A DNA stretch of 64,000 nucleotides, from assembly GCF_000689255.1 (NCBI RefSeq), contig NZ_HG964446.1:5321784-5385783 (forward strand), written 5' to 3'. A model generated the notes under the pieces. That model was not told the origin of the DNA. It made no database searches and saw only the letters and a list, made by a program, of their open reading frames with translations. Positions 35,755-43,742 of the stretch are shown piece by piece. The number at the start of each line of letters is the position of its first letter. Position 1 is the first letter of the stretch. Source of the DNA: Mycobacterium triplex. Its GTDB lineage: Bacteria > Actinomycetota > Actinomycetes > Mycobacteriales > Mycobacteriaceae. The position numbers and the translations under genes were made by a program.

Positions 35755-36318
35755 GTGACCGCGCCGAACGACCCCGCATCTAGTGACCCACCCTCCGAAT
35801 CACGATCCCGGATCATTCGGCGTGCCCCCAGCGGGCCGATGCCGTCGATCCCGGAAAGCCCGACCACGCACCTGCCACGGCAGGCCGCACCCGATCAGGG
35901 AGCCACCCGGGCGTCCGCGCGCGGTGCCTTGCCGGATCGCCCGGTCGATGAATCCACTCCCCGGACGGTGCCGGCGGCCGCCGCGGTCAGCATCGTCAGC
36001 GGCTGGGCCACCTCGGTGGTGGCCACCGATTTGATCGCCGGCTGGTGGCGCACCGACCGCCTGTTCTGCATCGCGATCGCGTTTCTCGCGCTGGTGTTCG
36101 CGACCGCCACCATCTCCGGCGTGATCATGCTGCTGCAGCGTCGCGCCTTGGGCCGCTATCTGATCACGACGGGCGCAGTCGTCGCGGTGCTGACCTACGG
36201 CGGCGTCTTCATCGCGGGAGCCCGCGTCGCGTGGATCGTGCACGCCTTCCCGCTGCTGCCGATCGCCAGTGTGGTGCTGGCGCTGCATCCGCAGACCAAA
36301 CGCTGGCTGCAGGAGTAA
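35755..36318 (+). CDS. Small membrane protein, unknown function
   Basis: A 187-residue protein with a 75-residue Pro/Ser/Arg-rich N-terminus. About three to four TM helices follow, within residues about 75-175 (FCIAIAFLALVFATATISGVI, YLITTGAVVAVLTYGGVFI, AWIVHAFPLLPIASVVLAL). No family was recognised. GTG start 2 bp after the M23 peptidase stop, so the two are probably co-transcribed. It ends before a strong inverted repeat and the convergent uvrD1. Confidence 0.65.
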   Translation: MTAPNDPASSDPPSESRSRIIRRAPSGPMPSIPESPTTHLPRQAAPDQGATRASARGALPDRPVDESTPRTVPAAAAVSIVSGWATSVVATDLIAGWWRTDRLFCIAIAFLALVFATATISGVIMLLQRRALGRYLITTGAVVAVLTYGGVFIAGARVAWIVHAFPLLPIASVVLALHPQTKRWLQE

Positions 36319-36344
36319 GTCCCGTTCGCCGCCCGCCATCTTTC

Positions 36345-36406
36345 CGCCGAACGTGCTCTCATGGAGACGATTTCGCCATTTTTCCGCCATGAGAGCACGC
36401 TCGGCG
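36345..36406. terminator. 13-bp perfect inverted repeat between convergent genes
   Basis: CGTGCTCTCATGG at 36352-36364 is exactly complementary to 36387-36399 around a 22-nt loop. After one mismatch a 6-bp outer stem forms (CGCCGA at 36345-36350 with TCGGCG at 36401-36406). It lies between the membrane-protein gene and uvrD1, both reading toward it, so a bidirectional terminator is likely. Confidence 0.7.
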
Positions 36407-36413
36407 CAGCGAA

Positions 36414-38756
36414 TTAGAGCTTGCTGACCGGGGCGTGGTTGTGCATCAGCTTGACCCGCCCGGAGCTGCCAAAATCGATCAAGGACATCGCCGATTCGCC
36501 GACGCCGGAGACTTCCTCGACGCGGCCCAGCCCGTACTTGTCGTGCGTCACGCGATCGCCGGGCGCCAACACCAGCAGCGGACGTTTGCTCGCCCCTCCA
36601 GAGCGGCTCACGGGCGCGGCGCGCGGGGTCCCGAACCGTCCGGCGCCGCTCACCGGCGCGCTGTACGACGGGGCCGGCGCGGTGCGCCGCCAATCCATCA
36701 GCTCTTGCGGAATCTCTTGCAGGAAGCGCGATTCCGGGTTGAGCATCGGCTGCCCCCAGGAGGACCGGACGATAGCCCGGCTCACATACAGCCGCTGCCG
36801 GGCGCGGGTGATGCCCACGTAGGCCAGCCGGCGCTCCTCGGAGAGCTCGGTCGGGTCGTCGAGGGCCCGCATGTGCGGGAACATCCCGTCCTCCCAGCCG
36901 GTGACGAACACCACCGGGAACTCCAGACCCTTGGCGGTGTGCAAGGTCATAAGTGTCACCAGGCCGGCGTCGTGCTCGGGAATCTCGTCCGTGTCGGCGA
37001 CGAGGGAGACCCGCTCCAGAAACGACGCCAGCACACCGGTTTCGGGCACGTCTTCGTTTTCGAGGGCTTGCCCGGATTCGTCGAGCGCGGCAGCGTTGGC
37101 CTCGTCGATGCTGAATTCGTGTGCGACGCTGACGAGTTCGTTCAGGTTGTCCAGCCTGGCCAACTCCTGCGGATCGGTCGAGGACTCCAGCTCGCGGCGG
37201 TATCCGGTGCGCTCCAGCACCGCCTCGACCAGATCGCCGAGGTCGTCGTCGAGGTGACCCCGCAGCTCGTCGAGCAATTCGACGAATCCCGAAATCGCTT
37301 TCTCCGCACGGGAATTGAGCATCGGCACTTTGCCTTCGGCGGCGGCGACCAACGCGTCGGCGAAGCTGGCGCCGGTGTTCTCGGCGTAGACCGCCACACA
37401 CGCCTCGGCCCGGTCGCCGATGCCCCGGCGCGGCGTGTTGAGGATGCGCCGCATGCTGACCGCGTCGCCCGGGTTGTCCAGCACCCGCAAATAGGCGACG
37501 ATGTCGCGGATTTCCTTGCGCTCGTAGAACCGCACTCCCCCGACCACCTTGTAGGGGATGCCGGCCCGGATGAACACCTCTTCCAACGACCGCGACGAAT
37601 TGTTGGTGCGGTAGAAGACGGCTACATCGTTATAGGTAATTTCACCCTGTTCGACGAGCGCGTCAATTTCTTGGGCGACGAATCTGGCCTCGTCGTGCTC
37701 ATTGTCGGCGACATATCCGACGATCAACTCCCCTTCACCGGCGTCGGTCCACAGCCGCTTCTCCCGGCGCCCGGAGTTGCGCGCGATGACCGAATTGGCC
37801 GCCGAAAGAATGTTCTGCGTCGAGCGGTAATTCTGCTCCAGCAGAATGGTGGTGGCGTCCGGGTAGTCGCGTTCAAACTCCTCGATATTGCGAATGGTGG
37901 CGCCCCGGAACGCGTAGATCGACTGATCGGCATCGCCGACTACACATAACTCCGCGGGCGGCACGTCGCCGTCGGGCGAATCGCCGTCTTCGCGTCCGAC
38001 CAATTCCCGCACGAGCACGTACTGAGCGTGGTTGGTGTCCTGGTATTCGTCGACCAGGACGTGCCGGAACCGGCGCCGGTAGTACTGGGCGATCTGGGGG
38101 AAGGTCTGCAGCACCGCGACGGTCTCGCCGATCAGGTCGTCGAAGTCCAGCGCGTTCGCCGCCCGCAGCCGCCGTTGGTATTCGCCGTAGACGGAGGCGA
38201 CGGTGTGAGCCAAGTCATCGGATTCGTCCGTGAGTTTGGACACAGCTTGATCCGGATCGATGAGCTCGTTTTTGAGGTTGGAGATCGCGACGGACAGCAG
38301 CCGCGGCGAGTACCGCTTGATGTCCAGACCCATGTCGCGCCCGATCATCTGCAGCAACCGACGCGAGTCGTCGGCGTCATAGATGGAGAAGTTGGAATTG
38401 AGGCCTTTGATCAGGGTGGCCTGGTTGCGCAGGATGCGCACGCAGGTCGAGTGGAAGGTGGACACCCACATCGCGCGGGCACGGTTTCCGACCAGCCGCA
38501 CCACCCGTTCACGCATCTCAGCTGCGGCTTTGTTGGTGAAGGTGATCGCCAGAATCTGTCCGACCCCAACGCCGCGCGCGGCGATCAGGTAGGCCACCCG
38601 CCGCGTCAGCACCGCGGTCTTCCCCGAACCCGCGCCGGCCACGATCAACAGGGGCGAGCCCTCGTGTACGACGGCTTGGCGTTGTTGCGGATTCAGTCCG
38701 TCGAGCAGCTGGTCTATCTCGGCGGCGAGCTTGGCATCGGTAGCGTGCACAGTCAT
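36414..38756 (-). CDS. uvrD1: SF1A DNA helicase/translocase UvrD1
   Basis: An ATP-dependent 3'-5' helicase used in nucleotide-excision and break repair; the M. tuberculosis enzyme (Rv0949) is stimulated by Ku. The 780 residues show Walker A GAGSGKT at 41-47, motif Ia ILAITFTNKAAAEMRERV, motif II VDEYQDTN, motif III GDADQSIYAFRGA, motif V VTLMTLHTAKGLEFPVVF and motif VI YVGITRARQRLYVSRA. A C-terminal Tudor-like module (GDRVTHDKYGLGRVEEVSG) completes it. The ku gene is in the same window, 21 kb away. Confidence 0.97.
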   Translation of the reverse strand: MTVHATDAKLAAEIDQLLDGLNPQQRQAVVHEGSPLLIVAGAGSGKTAVLTRRVAYLIAARGVGVGQILAITFTNKAAAEMRERVVRLVGNRARAMWVSTFHSTCVRILRNQATLIKGLNSNFSIYDADDSRRLLQMIGRDMGLDIKRYSPRLLSVAISNLKNELIDPDQAVSKLTDESDDLAHTVASVYGEYQRRLRAANALDFDDLIGETVAVLQTFPQIAQYYRRRFRHVLVDEYQDTNHAQYVLVRELVGREDGDSPDGDVPPAELCVVGDADQSIYAFRGATIRNIEEFERDYPDATTILLEQNYRSTQNILSAANSVIARNSGRREKRLWTDAGEGELIVGYVADNEHDEARFVAQEIDALVEQGEITYNDVAVFYRTNNSSRSLEEVFIRAGIPYKVVGGVRFYERKEIRDIVAYLRVLDNPGDAVSMRRILNTPRRGIGDRAEACVAVYAENTGASFADALVAAAEGKVPMLNSRAEKAISGFVELLDELRGHLDDDLGDLVEAVLERTGYRRELESSTDPQELARLDNLNELVSVAHEFSIDEANAAALDESGQALENEDVPETGVLASFLERVSLVADTDEIPEHDAGLVTLMTLHTAKGLEFPVVFVTGWEDGMFPHMRALDDPTELSEERRLAYVGITRARQRLYVSRAIVRSSWGQPMLNPESRFLQEIPQELMDWRRTAPAPSYSAPVSGAGRFGTPRAAPVSRSGGASKRPLLVLAPGDRVTHDKYGLGRVEEVSGVGESAMSLIDFGSSGRVKLMHNHAPVSKL

Positions 38757-38868
38757 GTCTGACTCAATTTACCGCCGACCACCGACGGCAAGTGCCCAGG
38801 CCACGGCCCCATAGCAGGGTCGTGTGGGGTCAACTTTTCGTTTTGCTCCCGCGTGTCCGTGGGTGTGG

Positions 38869-38874
38869 CACACT
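38869..38874 (+). promoter_or_regulatory. Extended -10 element for leaderless leader-peptide transcript
   Basis: TGG followed by CACACT, then 6 nt, then the ATG at 38881. This places +1 exactly on the ATG, typical of mycobacterial leaderless RNAs. No clear -35 was seen. Confidence 0.5.
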
Positions 38875-38880
38875 CGTTAC

Positions 38881-38973
38881 ATGGACAATACGCAGCTCCA
38901 TCGCCGCCTCTCGATCCTCGAGTGGCGTCGCCGATTTTTCTGTGGGTATCGCCCCGCGGTGCCCATGGTCTAG
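38881..38973 (+). CDS. Putative aromatic-rich leader peptide upstream of chorismate mutase
   Basis: A 30-codon ORF starting on the predicted transcription start. Codons 15, 19, 20 and 23 are Trp, Phe, Phe and Tyr, within EWRRRFFCGY, so four of nine consecutive codons are aromatic. The stop TAG at 38971-38973 lies 12 bp before the left arm of an intrinsic terminator. This is the plan of an attenuation leader, in which ribosome stalling at Phe/Tyr/Trp codons would report low aromatic amino acids to the downstream chorismate mutase. No homologue is recalled. Function is inferred from architecture only; short chance ORFs are common. Confidence 0.5.
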   Translation: MDNTQLHRRLSILEWRRRFFCGYRPAVPMV

Positions 38974-39027
38974 CTGTGATTGCTAGAGCCCTGTGGTCCG
39001 CTTCCGGATTCAGGGCTCGACCTTTTT
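38969..39027 (+). promoter_or_regulatory. Putative attenuator: competing hairpin plus intrinsic terminator
   Basis: The terminator stem is GAGCCCTG (38986-38993) with CAGGGCTC (39011-39018), containing an inner TCCG/CGGA stem and followed by GACC and five T (39023-39027). The competing hairpin is TCTAGC (38969-38974) with GCTAGA (38982-38987). It overlaps the peptide stop codon on one side and the first two bases of the terminator arm on the other, so the two are mutually exclusive. A real T-run is rare in this GC-rich genome. Confidence 0.55.
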
Positions 39028-39106
39028 CCAGAGCGCGAAACGTTTGCAGGCCCAAAAGCGAACAAGACGAAAAGAACAACATCAAAACAACACGGGGGTA
39101 GCAGGG

Positions 39107-39379
39107 ATGAGCGTCGAGATGATCGACATTGAACAGTTGGCGAACATTGAAGAGTTGCGCCTCGAGATCGACCGGTTGGATGCCGAGATTCTTGCGGCCG
39201 TCCGAAGGCGTGCCGAAGTTTCGCGGGAGATCGGCCGCGCTCGGATGGCGTCCGGGGGGACGCGCCTGGTGCACAGCCGTGAAATGAAGGTCATCCAGCG
39301 TTACAGCGAACTCGGTCCGGAGGGTAAGGACCTGGCGATGCTGCTGCTGCGCTTGGGCAGGGGCCGGCTCGGTCACTGA
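39107..39379 (+). CDS. AroQ-type chorismate mutase
   Basis: The 90-residue all-helical enzyme converts chorismate to prephenate, the first committed step to Phe and Tyr. It has the AroQ pattern IEELRLEIDRLDAEILAAVR at about 14-33, then RAEVSREIGRARMASGG, and the C-terminal LLLRLGRGRLGH. That LGRGRLGH tail is needed for activation by DAHP synthase in M. tuberculosis (orthologue Rv0948c). The ATG at 39107 (MSVEMIDIEQ) matches the 90-residue functional start of the orthologue. A 226-nt transcribed leader with a leader ORF and attenuator is predicted upstream. Confidence 0.92.
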   Translation: MSVEMIDIEQLANIEELRLEIDRLDAEILAAVRRRAEVSREIGRARMASGGTRLVHSREMKVIQRYSELGPEGKDLAMLLLRLGRGRLGH

Positions 39380-39476
39380 CAATCCTCGAAGCCGAGGAGT
39401 CTTTACCGCCAATTTCTGTTTTGCCGCGGCAGATCGTGCTGTCCGGTAGCGGTGGCTGTGCTCCGTGAGTCGGCAC

Positions 39477-39482
39477 TAGGGT
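39477..39482 (+). promoter_or_regulatory. Probable -10 element for leaderless pgi transcript
   Basis: TAGGGT, then 6 nt, then the pgi ATG at 39489. There is no ribosome-binding site ahead of the ATG, which fits a leaderless mRNA. Confidence 0.45.
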
Positions 39483-39488
39483 CGAACC

Positions 39489-41153
39489 ATGACCTCCGTG
39501 CTCACCATCCCCGACATCACCGCCACCCCGGCGTGGGACGCCCTGCGTAGGCATCACGAGCAAATCGGCGAGACCCACCTGCGCCAAATTTTCGACGACG
39601 ACCCCGACCGTGGCCGCGATCTGACGGTTACGGTCGGGGATCTCTACATCGACTACAGCAAGCACCGCGTCACTCGCGAGACGTTGCGGCTGCTGATCGA
39701 TCTGGCGCGGGCGGCCAATCTCGAAGAGCGTCGGGATCAGATGTTCTCCGGTGTGCACATCAACACCTCGGAAGATCGTGCGGTTCTGCACACCGCGCTG
39801 CGGTTGCCCCGGGATGCCGAGTTGGTGGTCGACGGCCAAAACGTCGTCGAGGATGTCCATAGCGTGCTGGACGCAATGGGCGATTTCACCGATCGGCTGC
39901 GCACCGGCGAATGGACCGGGGCCACCGGGGAACGAATCCGCACCGTCGTCAACATCGGGATCGGCGGTTCGGATCTGGGTCCGGCGATGGTGTATCAGGC
40001 GTTGCGTCACTACGCCGACGCGGGAATTTCGGCTCGGTTTGTGTCCAACGTCGACCCCGCGGACCTGGTCGCAAAGCTGACCGATTTGGATCCGGCGACA
40101 ACGCTTTTCATCGTCGCGTCGAAGACGTTCTCGACGCTGGAAACCCTGACCAATGCGACGGCCGCGCGCCGCTGGCTGACCGATGCGCTCGGCGACGCCG
40201 CGGTCTCCAAGCACTTTGTCGCGGTCTCGACCAACAAGCGCCTGGTCGATGAATTCGGCATCAACACCGACAACATGTTCGGCTTCTGGGATTGGGTCGG
40301 CGGGCGCTACTCCGTCGATTCGGCGATCGGCCTGTCGGTGATGGCCGTCATCGGGCGGGAAGCGTTCGCCGACTTCCTGTCCGGGTTCCACATCGTCGAC
40401 CAACATTTCAAGACCGCCCCGCTGGAGTCCAACGCGCCGGCGCTGCTCGGCCTGATCGGCCTGTGGTACTCGAACTTCCTGGGCGCGCAGTCGAGGGCGG
40501 TGCTGCCCTACTCCAACGACCTGGCCCGCTTCGCCGCGTATCTGCAGCAGCTGACCATGGAGTCCAACGGCAAGTCGATGCGCGCCGACGGCACACCGGT
40601 CACCACCGAAACCGGTGAAATCTATTGGGGCGAACCGGGAACCAACGGCCAGCACGCGTTCTACCAATTGATCCATCAAGGCACCAAGCTGGTACCGGCC
40701 GACTTCATCGGCTTCAGCCAGCCCACCGACGACCTGCCCACCGCCGACGGCACCGGCAGCATGCACGACCTGTTGATGAGCAACTTCTTCGCGCAGACGC
40801 AGGTGCTGGCGTTCGGCAAGACGGCCGAAGAAATCGCCGCCGAGGGCACGCCCGCCGACGTGGTGCCGCACAAGGTCATGCCCGGCAACCGGCCGTCGAC
40901 TTCGATTCTGGCCGAACGGCTTACGCCGTCGGTGGTGGGACAGCTGATCGCGCTGTACGAGCACCAGGTGTTCACCGAGGGCGTGGTGTGGGGAATCGAC
41001 TCGTTCGATCAGTGGGGCGTCGAGTTGGGCAAGACGCAGGCCAAGGCGTTGCTTCCGGTGCTCACCAGCGACACCTCCCCGGCCCCGCAGTCGGACAGTT
41101 CGACCGATGCCCTGGTCCGTCGTTACCGGACCGAACGCGGGCGGGTCAGCTAG
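39489..41153 (+). CDS. pgi: Glucose-6-phosphate isomerase
   Basis: Interconverts glucose-6-phosphate and fructose-6-phosphate in glycolysis and gluconeogenesis. The 554 residues carry the two PGI signatures around [16 protein letters not shown] (about 155-170) and [15 protein letters not shown] near 510, plus the SIS-domain phosphate loop [11 protein letters not shown]. Length is typical for the bacterial/eukaryotic long form. It ends 3 bp before the convergent SDR stop. Orthologue of Rv0946c. Confidence 0.97.
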   Translation: MTSVLTIPDITATPAWDALRRHHEQIGETHLRQIFDDDPDRGRDLTVTVGDLYIDYSKHRVTRETLRLLIDLARAANLEERRDQMFSGVHINTSEDRAVLHTALRLPRDAELVVDGQNVVEDVHSVLDAMGDFTDRLRTGEWTGATGERIRTVVNIGIGGSDLGPAMVYQALRHYADAGISARFVSNVDPADLVAKLTDLDPATTLFIVASKTFSTLETLTNATAARRWLTDALGDAAVSKHFVAVSTNKRLVDEFGINTDNMFGFWDWVGGRYSVDSAIGLSVMAVIGREAFADFLSGFHIVDQHFKTAPLESNAPALLGLIGLWYSNFLGAQSRAVLPYSNDLARFAAYLQQLTMESNGKSMRADGTPVTTETGEIYWGEPGTNGQHAFYQLIHQGTKLVPADFIGFSQPTDDLPTADGTGSMHDLLMSNFFAQTQVLAFGKTAEEIAAEGTPADVVPHKVMPGNRPSTSILAERLTPSVVGQLIALYEHQVFTEGVVWGIDSFDQWGVELGKTQAKALLPVLTSDTSPAPQSDSSTDALVRRYRTERGRVS

Positions 41154-41156
41154 GGC

Positions 41157-41906
41157 TCAGGCGAACGGCTTGGTCAGCGGCGGCGGTAGCACCCGCATCA
41201 GCTGCACCAGCGGCGCCCACGGCCACCGCGGCACCACCGCCCGGCCAGGCTCGCGCTCGATGGCGTCGACCAGCGCCCGAACGCCGGTTTCGTTGTCCAC
41301 CATCAGCATTGTGCTCGCCGATTTGGCGGTCATCTCCGACTCGATGTAACCCGGCTCGATCGTCGAGATCTTGATCGGACCCCTGGCGTACTCGGCACGC
41401 AGCGACTCGCCCAGCGACTTCAGTCCCGCCTTGCTGGCGCAGTAGGCGGCCTTGACACCCGGCACGCCGGTGTTGCCGAGCACCGACGAGATCAGCACCA
41501 GGTGCCCCGAACCGGTCTTGGTGAAGATCTCCAGCGCGGATTCGATCTGCACCAGCGCGGCCACCAGGTTGGTCTCGATGGTCGCCTTGTTGGCCCACAA
41601 CTTGCCCGAGCCCAGCTTGGCGCCCTTGCCGATACCGGCGTTGACGATGACGCGGTCGAGGCCGTCGATTTCGTCGCGCAGTTCGGCGAAGACCTTCGGC
41701 ACCTGCTCGTGATCGTTGACGTCCAGCGCGGCGACCGCGATCTTGATCGCTGGATACTGTTGCGAGAGCTCGGTTTTCAGCTCATCGAGCCGGTCGGTGC
41801 GACGGGCGCACAGCGCCAGGTCGCGACCTTTGGCGGCGAAATTGCGCGCCATGCCGGCGCCCAAGCCGGAACTGGCGCCGGTGATGAGGATCTTCTGGCG
41901 AGTCAC
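41157..41906 (-). CDS. Short-chain dehydrogenase/reductase
   Basis: The 249-residue classical SDR has TGASSGLG at 9-16 for NAD(P) binding. NAG is present in VIVNAGIGKGA (about 89-91), and the catalytic Ser-Tyr-Lys set is in LISSVLGNTG and AAYCASKAG (YxxxK). R35 in ALCARR favours NADPH. Substrate unknown. Orthologue of Rv0945; same strand as the Fpg-type gene upstream, with a 93-bp gap. Confidence 0.88.
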   Translation of the reverse strand: MTRQKILITGASSGLGAGMARNFAAKGRDLALCARRTDRLDELKTELSQQYPAIKIAVAALDVNDHEQVPKVFAELRDEIDGLDRVIVNAGIGKGAKLGSGKLWANKATIETNLVAALVQIESALEIFTKTGSGHLVLISSVLGNTGVPGVKAAYCASKAGLKSLGESLRAEYARGPIKISTIEPGYIESEMTAKSASTMLMVDNETGVRALVDAIEREPGRAVVPRWPWAPLVQLMRVLPPPLTKPFA

Positions 41907-41999
41907 CCGGGCAGCATATCGACAGGCGTCAAGTTCGCGACGATCGAGGGGAACATCCGCCCGTTGACTAGCGCGACAACTCGACGTTCGGGCCCAAGC

Positions 42000-42863
42000 T
42001 CATTTCAGCAGCCGTGACATGCGCCGATCGGCCAGCACCTTGCCGCCGGTCTGACAGGTCGGGCAGTACTGAAAAGACTTGTCCGCGAACGACACTTCCC
42101 GCACGGTGTCCCCGCACACCGGGCAGGGCAACCCGGTGCGCGCGTGCACCCGGAGCCCCGACCGCTTCTCGCCCTTGAGCGTCGCCGCGCCCTGGCCGAC
42201 CGAACGGTTCACCGCGTCGGTCAGCACCGAGATCATCGCGTCGTGCAGAGTGACGAGCTGCTCGCGGGTCAGCTTCCCGGCCGTGGCGAACGGCGAGATC
42301 TTGGCGACGTGCAGGATTTCGTCGCTGTAGGCGTTGCCGATCCCGGCGATCACCTTCTGGTCGGTGATGACGGTCTTGATCCGCCCGGTATTGCCGGCCA
42401 GCACCCCGGCCAGGTCGTCGGCGCTCAGATCCAGGGCGTCGGGGCCCAGCGCGGCGATCCCCGGCACCAGCTCCGGATCGTCGACCAGCCACACCGCCAG
42501 CCGTTTCTGGGTGCCGGCCTCGGTGAGGTCGAAGCCCGGGGCCTGCCCCGGCGTGCCGAGGTGCACCCGCAGCGCGATGGGCCCCTTGCCCGGTCGCAAC
42601 GGCGCGGCGGCGAGGTTGTCCGACCAGCGCAGCCAGCCCGCGCGCGACAGGTGCGCGATCACCAGCAGCTTCCCGGCCTGCAGCCCCAGGTACTTACCCC
42701 ACCGGTTGGCTCCGGTGACGGTCTGGCCGTGCAGCGCGCTGATCGGCGGATCGAAGGTTTTCAGGACCGACAGTGCCCCGACGTCGACGCGACCGATGGT
42801 CGAACCCACGGCATGACGCCGCAGGTGGTCGACCAGCGCTTCGATCTCGGGCAGTTCGGGCAC
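42000..42863 (-). CDS. Full-length Fpg/Nei-family DNA glycosylase
   Basis: A bifunctional glycosylase/AP lyase of the Fpg/Nei family that removes oxidised bases. The 287-residue protein starts PELPEIEALVDHL after Met, with catalytic Pro2 and Glu3. It has the H2TH region VIAGIGNAYSDEILHVAKIS and a C-terminal zinc finger with CPVC and CPTC. The orthologue Rv0944 in M. tuberculosis is recalled as only about 158 residues, so this looks like the intact ancestral form. Substrate range (8-oxoG or oxidised pyrimidine) cannot be told by eye. It lies 43 bp from cobF. Confidence 0.88.
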   Translation of the reverse strand: MPELPEIEALVDHLRRHAVGSTIGRVDVGALSVLKTFDPPISALHGQTVTGANRWGKYLGLQAGKLLVIAHLSRAGWLRWSDNLAAAPLRPGKGPIALRVHLGTPGQAPGFDLTEAGTQKRLAVWLVDDPELVPGIAALGPDALDLSADDLAGVLAGNTGRIKTVITDQKVIAGIGNAYSDEILHVAKISPFATAGKLTREQLVTLHDAMISVLTDAVNRSVGQGAATLKGEKRSGLRVHARTGLPCPVCGDTVREVSFADKSFQYCPTCQTGGKVLADRRMSRLLK

Positions 42864-42906
42864 CCCTTCAGTTTGCCGATCGCGACTGTGAAGTGTCCAT
42901 CGCGGC

Positions 42907-43656
42907 TCACGGCGCCCGTAATAGATAGGTATCCATGATCCAGCCGTGCCGTTCGCGGGCCTGCGAACGCAGCGCCGCGATGCGCGCGCCGACCTCGCCG
43001 ACGGTGCCCGCCACCAGCAGCTCGTCGTCGGTACCCAGGTAGGCGCCCCACCAGATCCTGGTGTCGGCCGGGCAGGTCGCGAACGTGCAGTCGGCGTCGA
43101 GCATCACCACCGCCGAGCCGGACAGCCCGTGCCTGCGCAGCTGGCGCCCGGTGGTGATCAGCACCGGTTCCCCGACGTCGTTGAGCGGGATGCGGTGCCG
43201 GGCGGTCAGCGCCTGGACGGCGGTGATGCCCGGGATGACGTCGTAGGTGAACTCGACCTCGGCCGCCTGTTTGCCGATGGCGTCGAGAATCCGCAGCGTG
43301 CTGTCGTACAGCGACGGGTCGCCCCAGGCCAGAAAGGCCCCGACGCCGTCGGGACCCAGCTCGGTCGCGATGGCCCGCGCCCAGATCTTGGTGCGCTCGG
43401 CGTGCCAGTCGGCGACCACCTCCCGGTAGTCGCCTTCGCTCGCGCGTTTCGGGTCGGGCAACTGTACGAAGCGATAGCCCGGTTCGCGGATGAACCGGGT
43501 GCAGATCTCCCGCCGCAGTGCGATCAGGTCGCTCTTCGCCTCGCCCTTGTCCATCGCGAAGAACACCTGGGTGTCGTTGAGCGCCTCGATCGCCTGCACG
43601 GTCACGTGGTCGGGGTCCCCGGCGCCGATGCCGATCACGTGGATATGCCGACTCAC
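42907..43656 (-). CDS. cobF: Precorrin-6A synthase (deacetylating)
   Basis: CobF methylates precorrin-5 at C1 with loss of acetate in aerobic cobalamin synthesis. The 249 residues have the SAM-dependent tetrapyrrole methylase layout: IHVIGIGAGDPDHVTVQAIE at 4-23, FLAWGDPSLYDSTLRILDA, and IPGITAVQALTARHRIPLND. CobF-type length and the LLRAP end support the call over other Cob methylases. cobF is known to be missing from the M. tuberculosis complex and to occur at this place in related species. The remaining cob genes are not in this window. Confidence 0.9.
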   Translation of the reverse strand: MSRHIHVIGIGAGDPDHVTVQAIEALNDTQVFFAMDKGEAKSDLIALRREICTRFIREPGYRFVQLPDPKRASEGDYREVVADWHAERTKIWARAIATELGPDGVGAFLAWGDPSLYDSTLRILDAIGKQAAEVEFTYDVIPGITAVQALTARHRIPLNDVGEPVLITTGRQLRRHGLSGSAVVMLDADCTFATCPADTRIWWGAYLGTDDELLVAGTVGEVGARIAALRSQARERHGWIMDTYLLRAP

Positions 43657-43742
43657 CCGCTACCTCCTGACAGTCGTTCCACCGTCAGATTGCCGAATCG
43701 CAACCTCCAACATCTAGTCGGGACCCCCAAGTACCCGGTACC

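Noticed and set aside
35800-37401. 533-codon minus-strand frame covering the membrane-protein gene and part of uvrD1
   Set aside because: Overlaps the C-terminal half of uvrD1 in another frame; Arg-rich nonsense without motifs.
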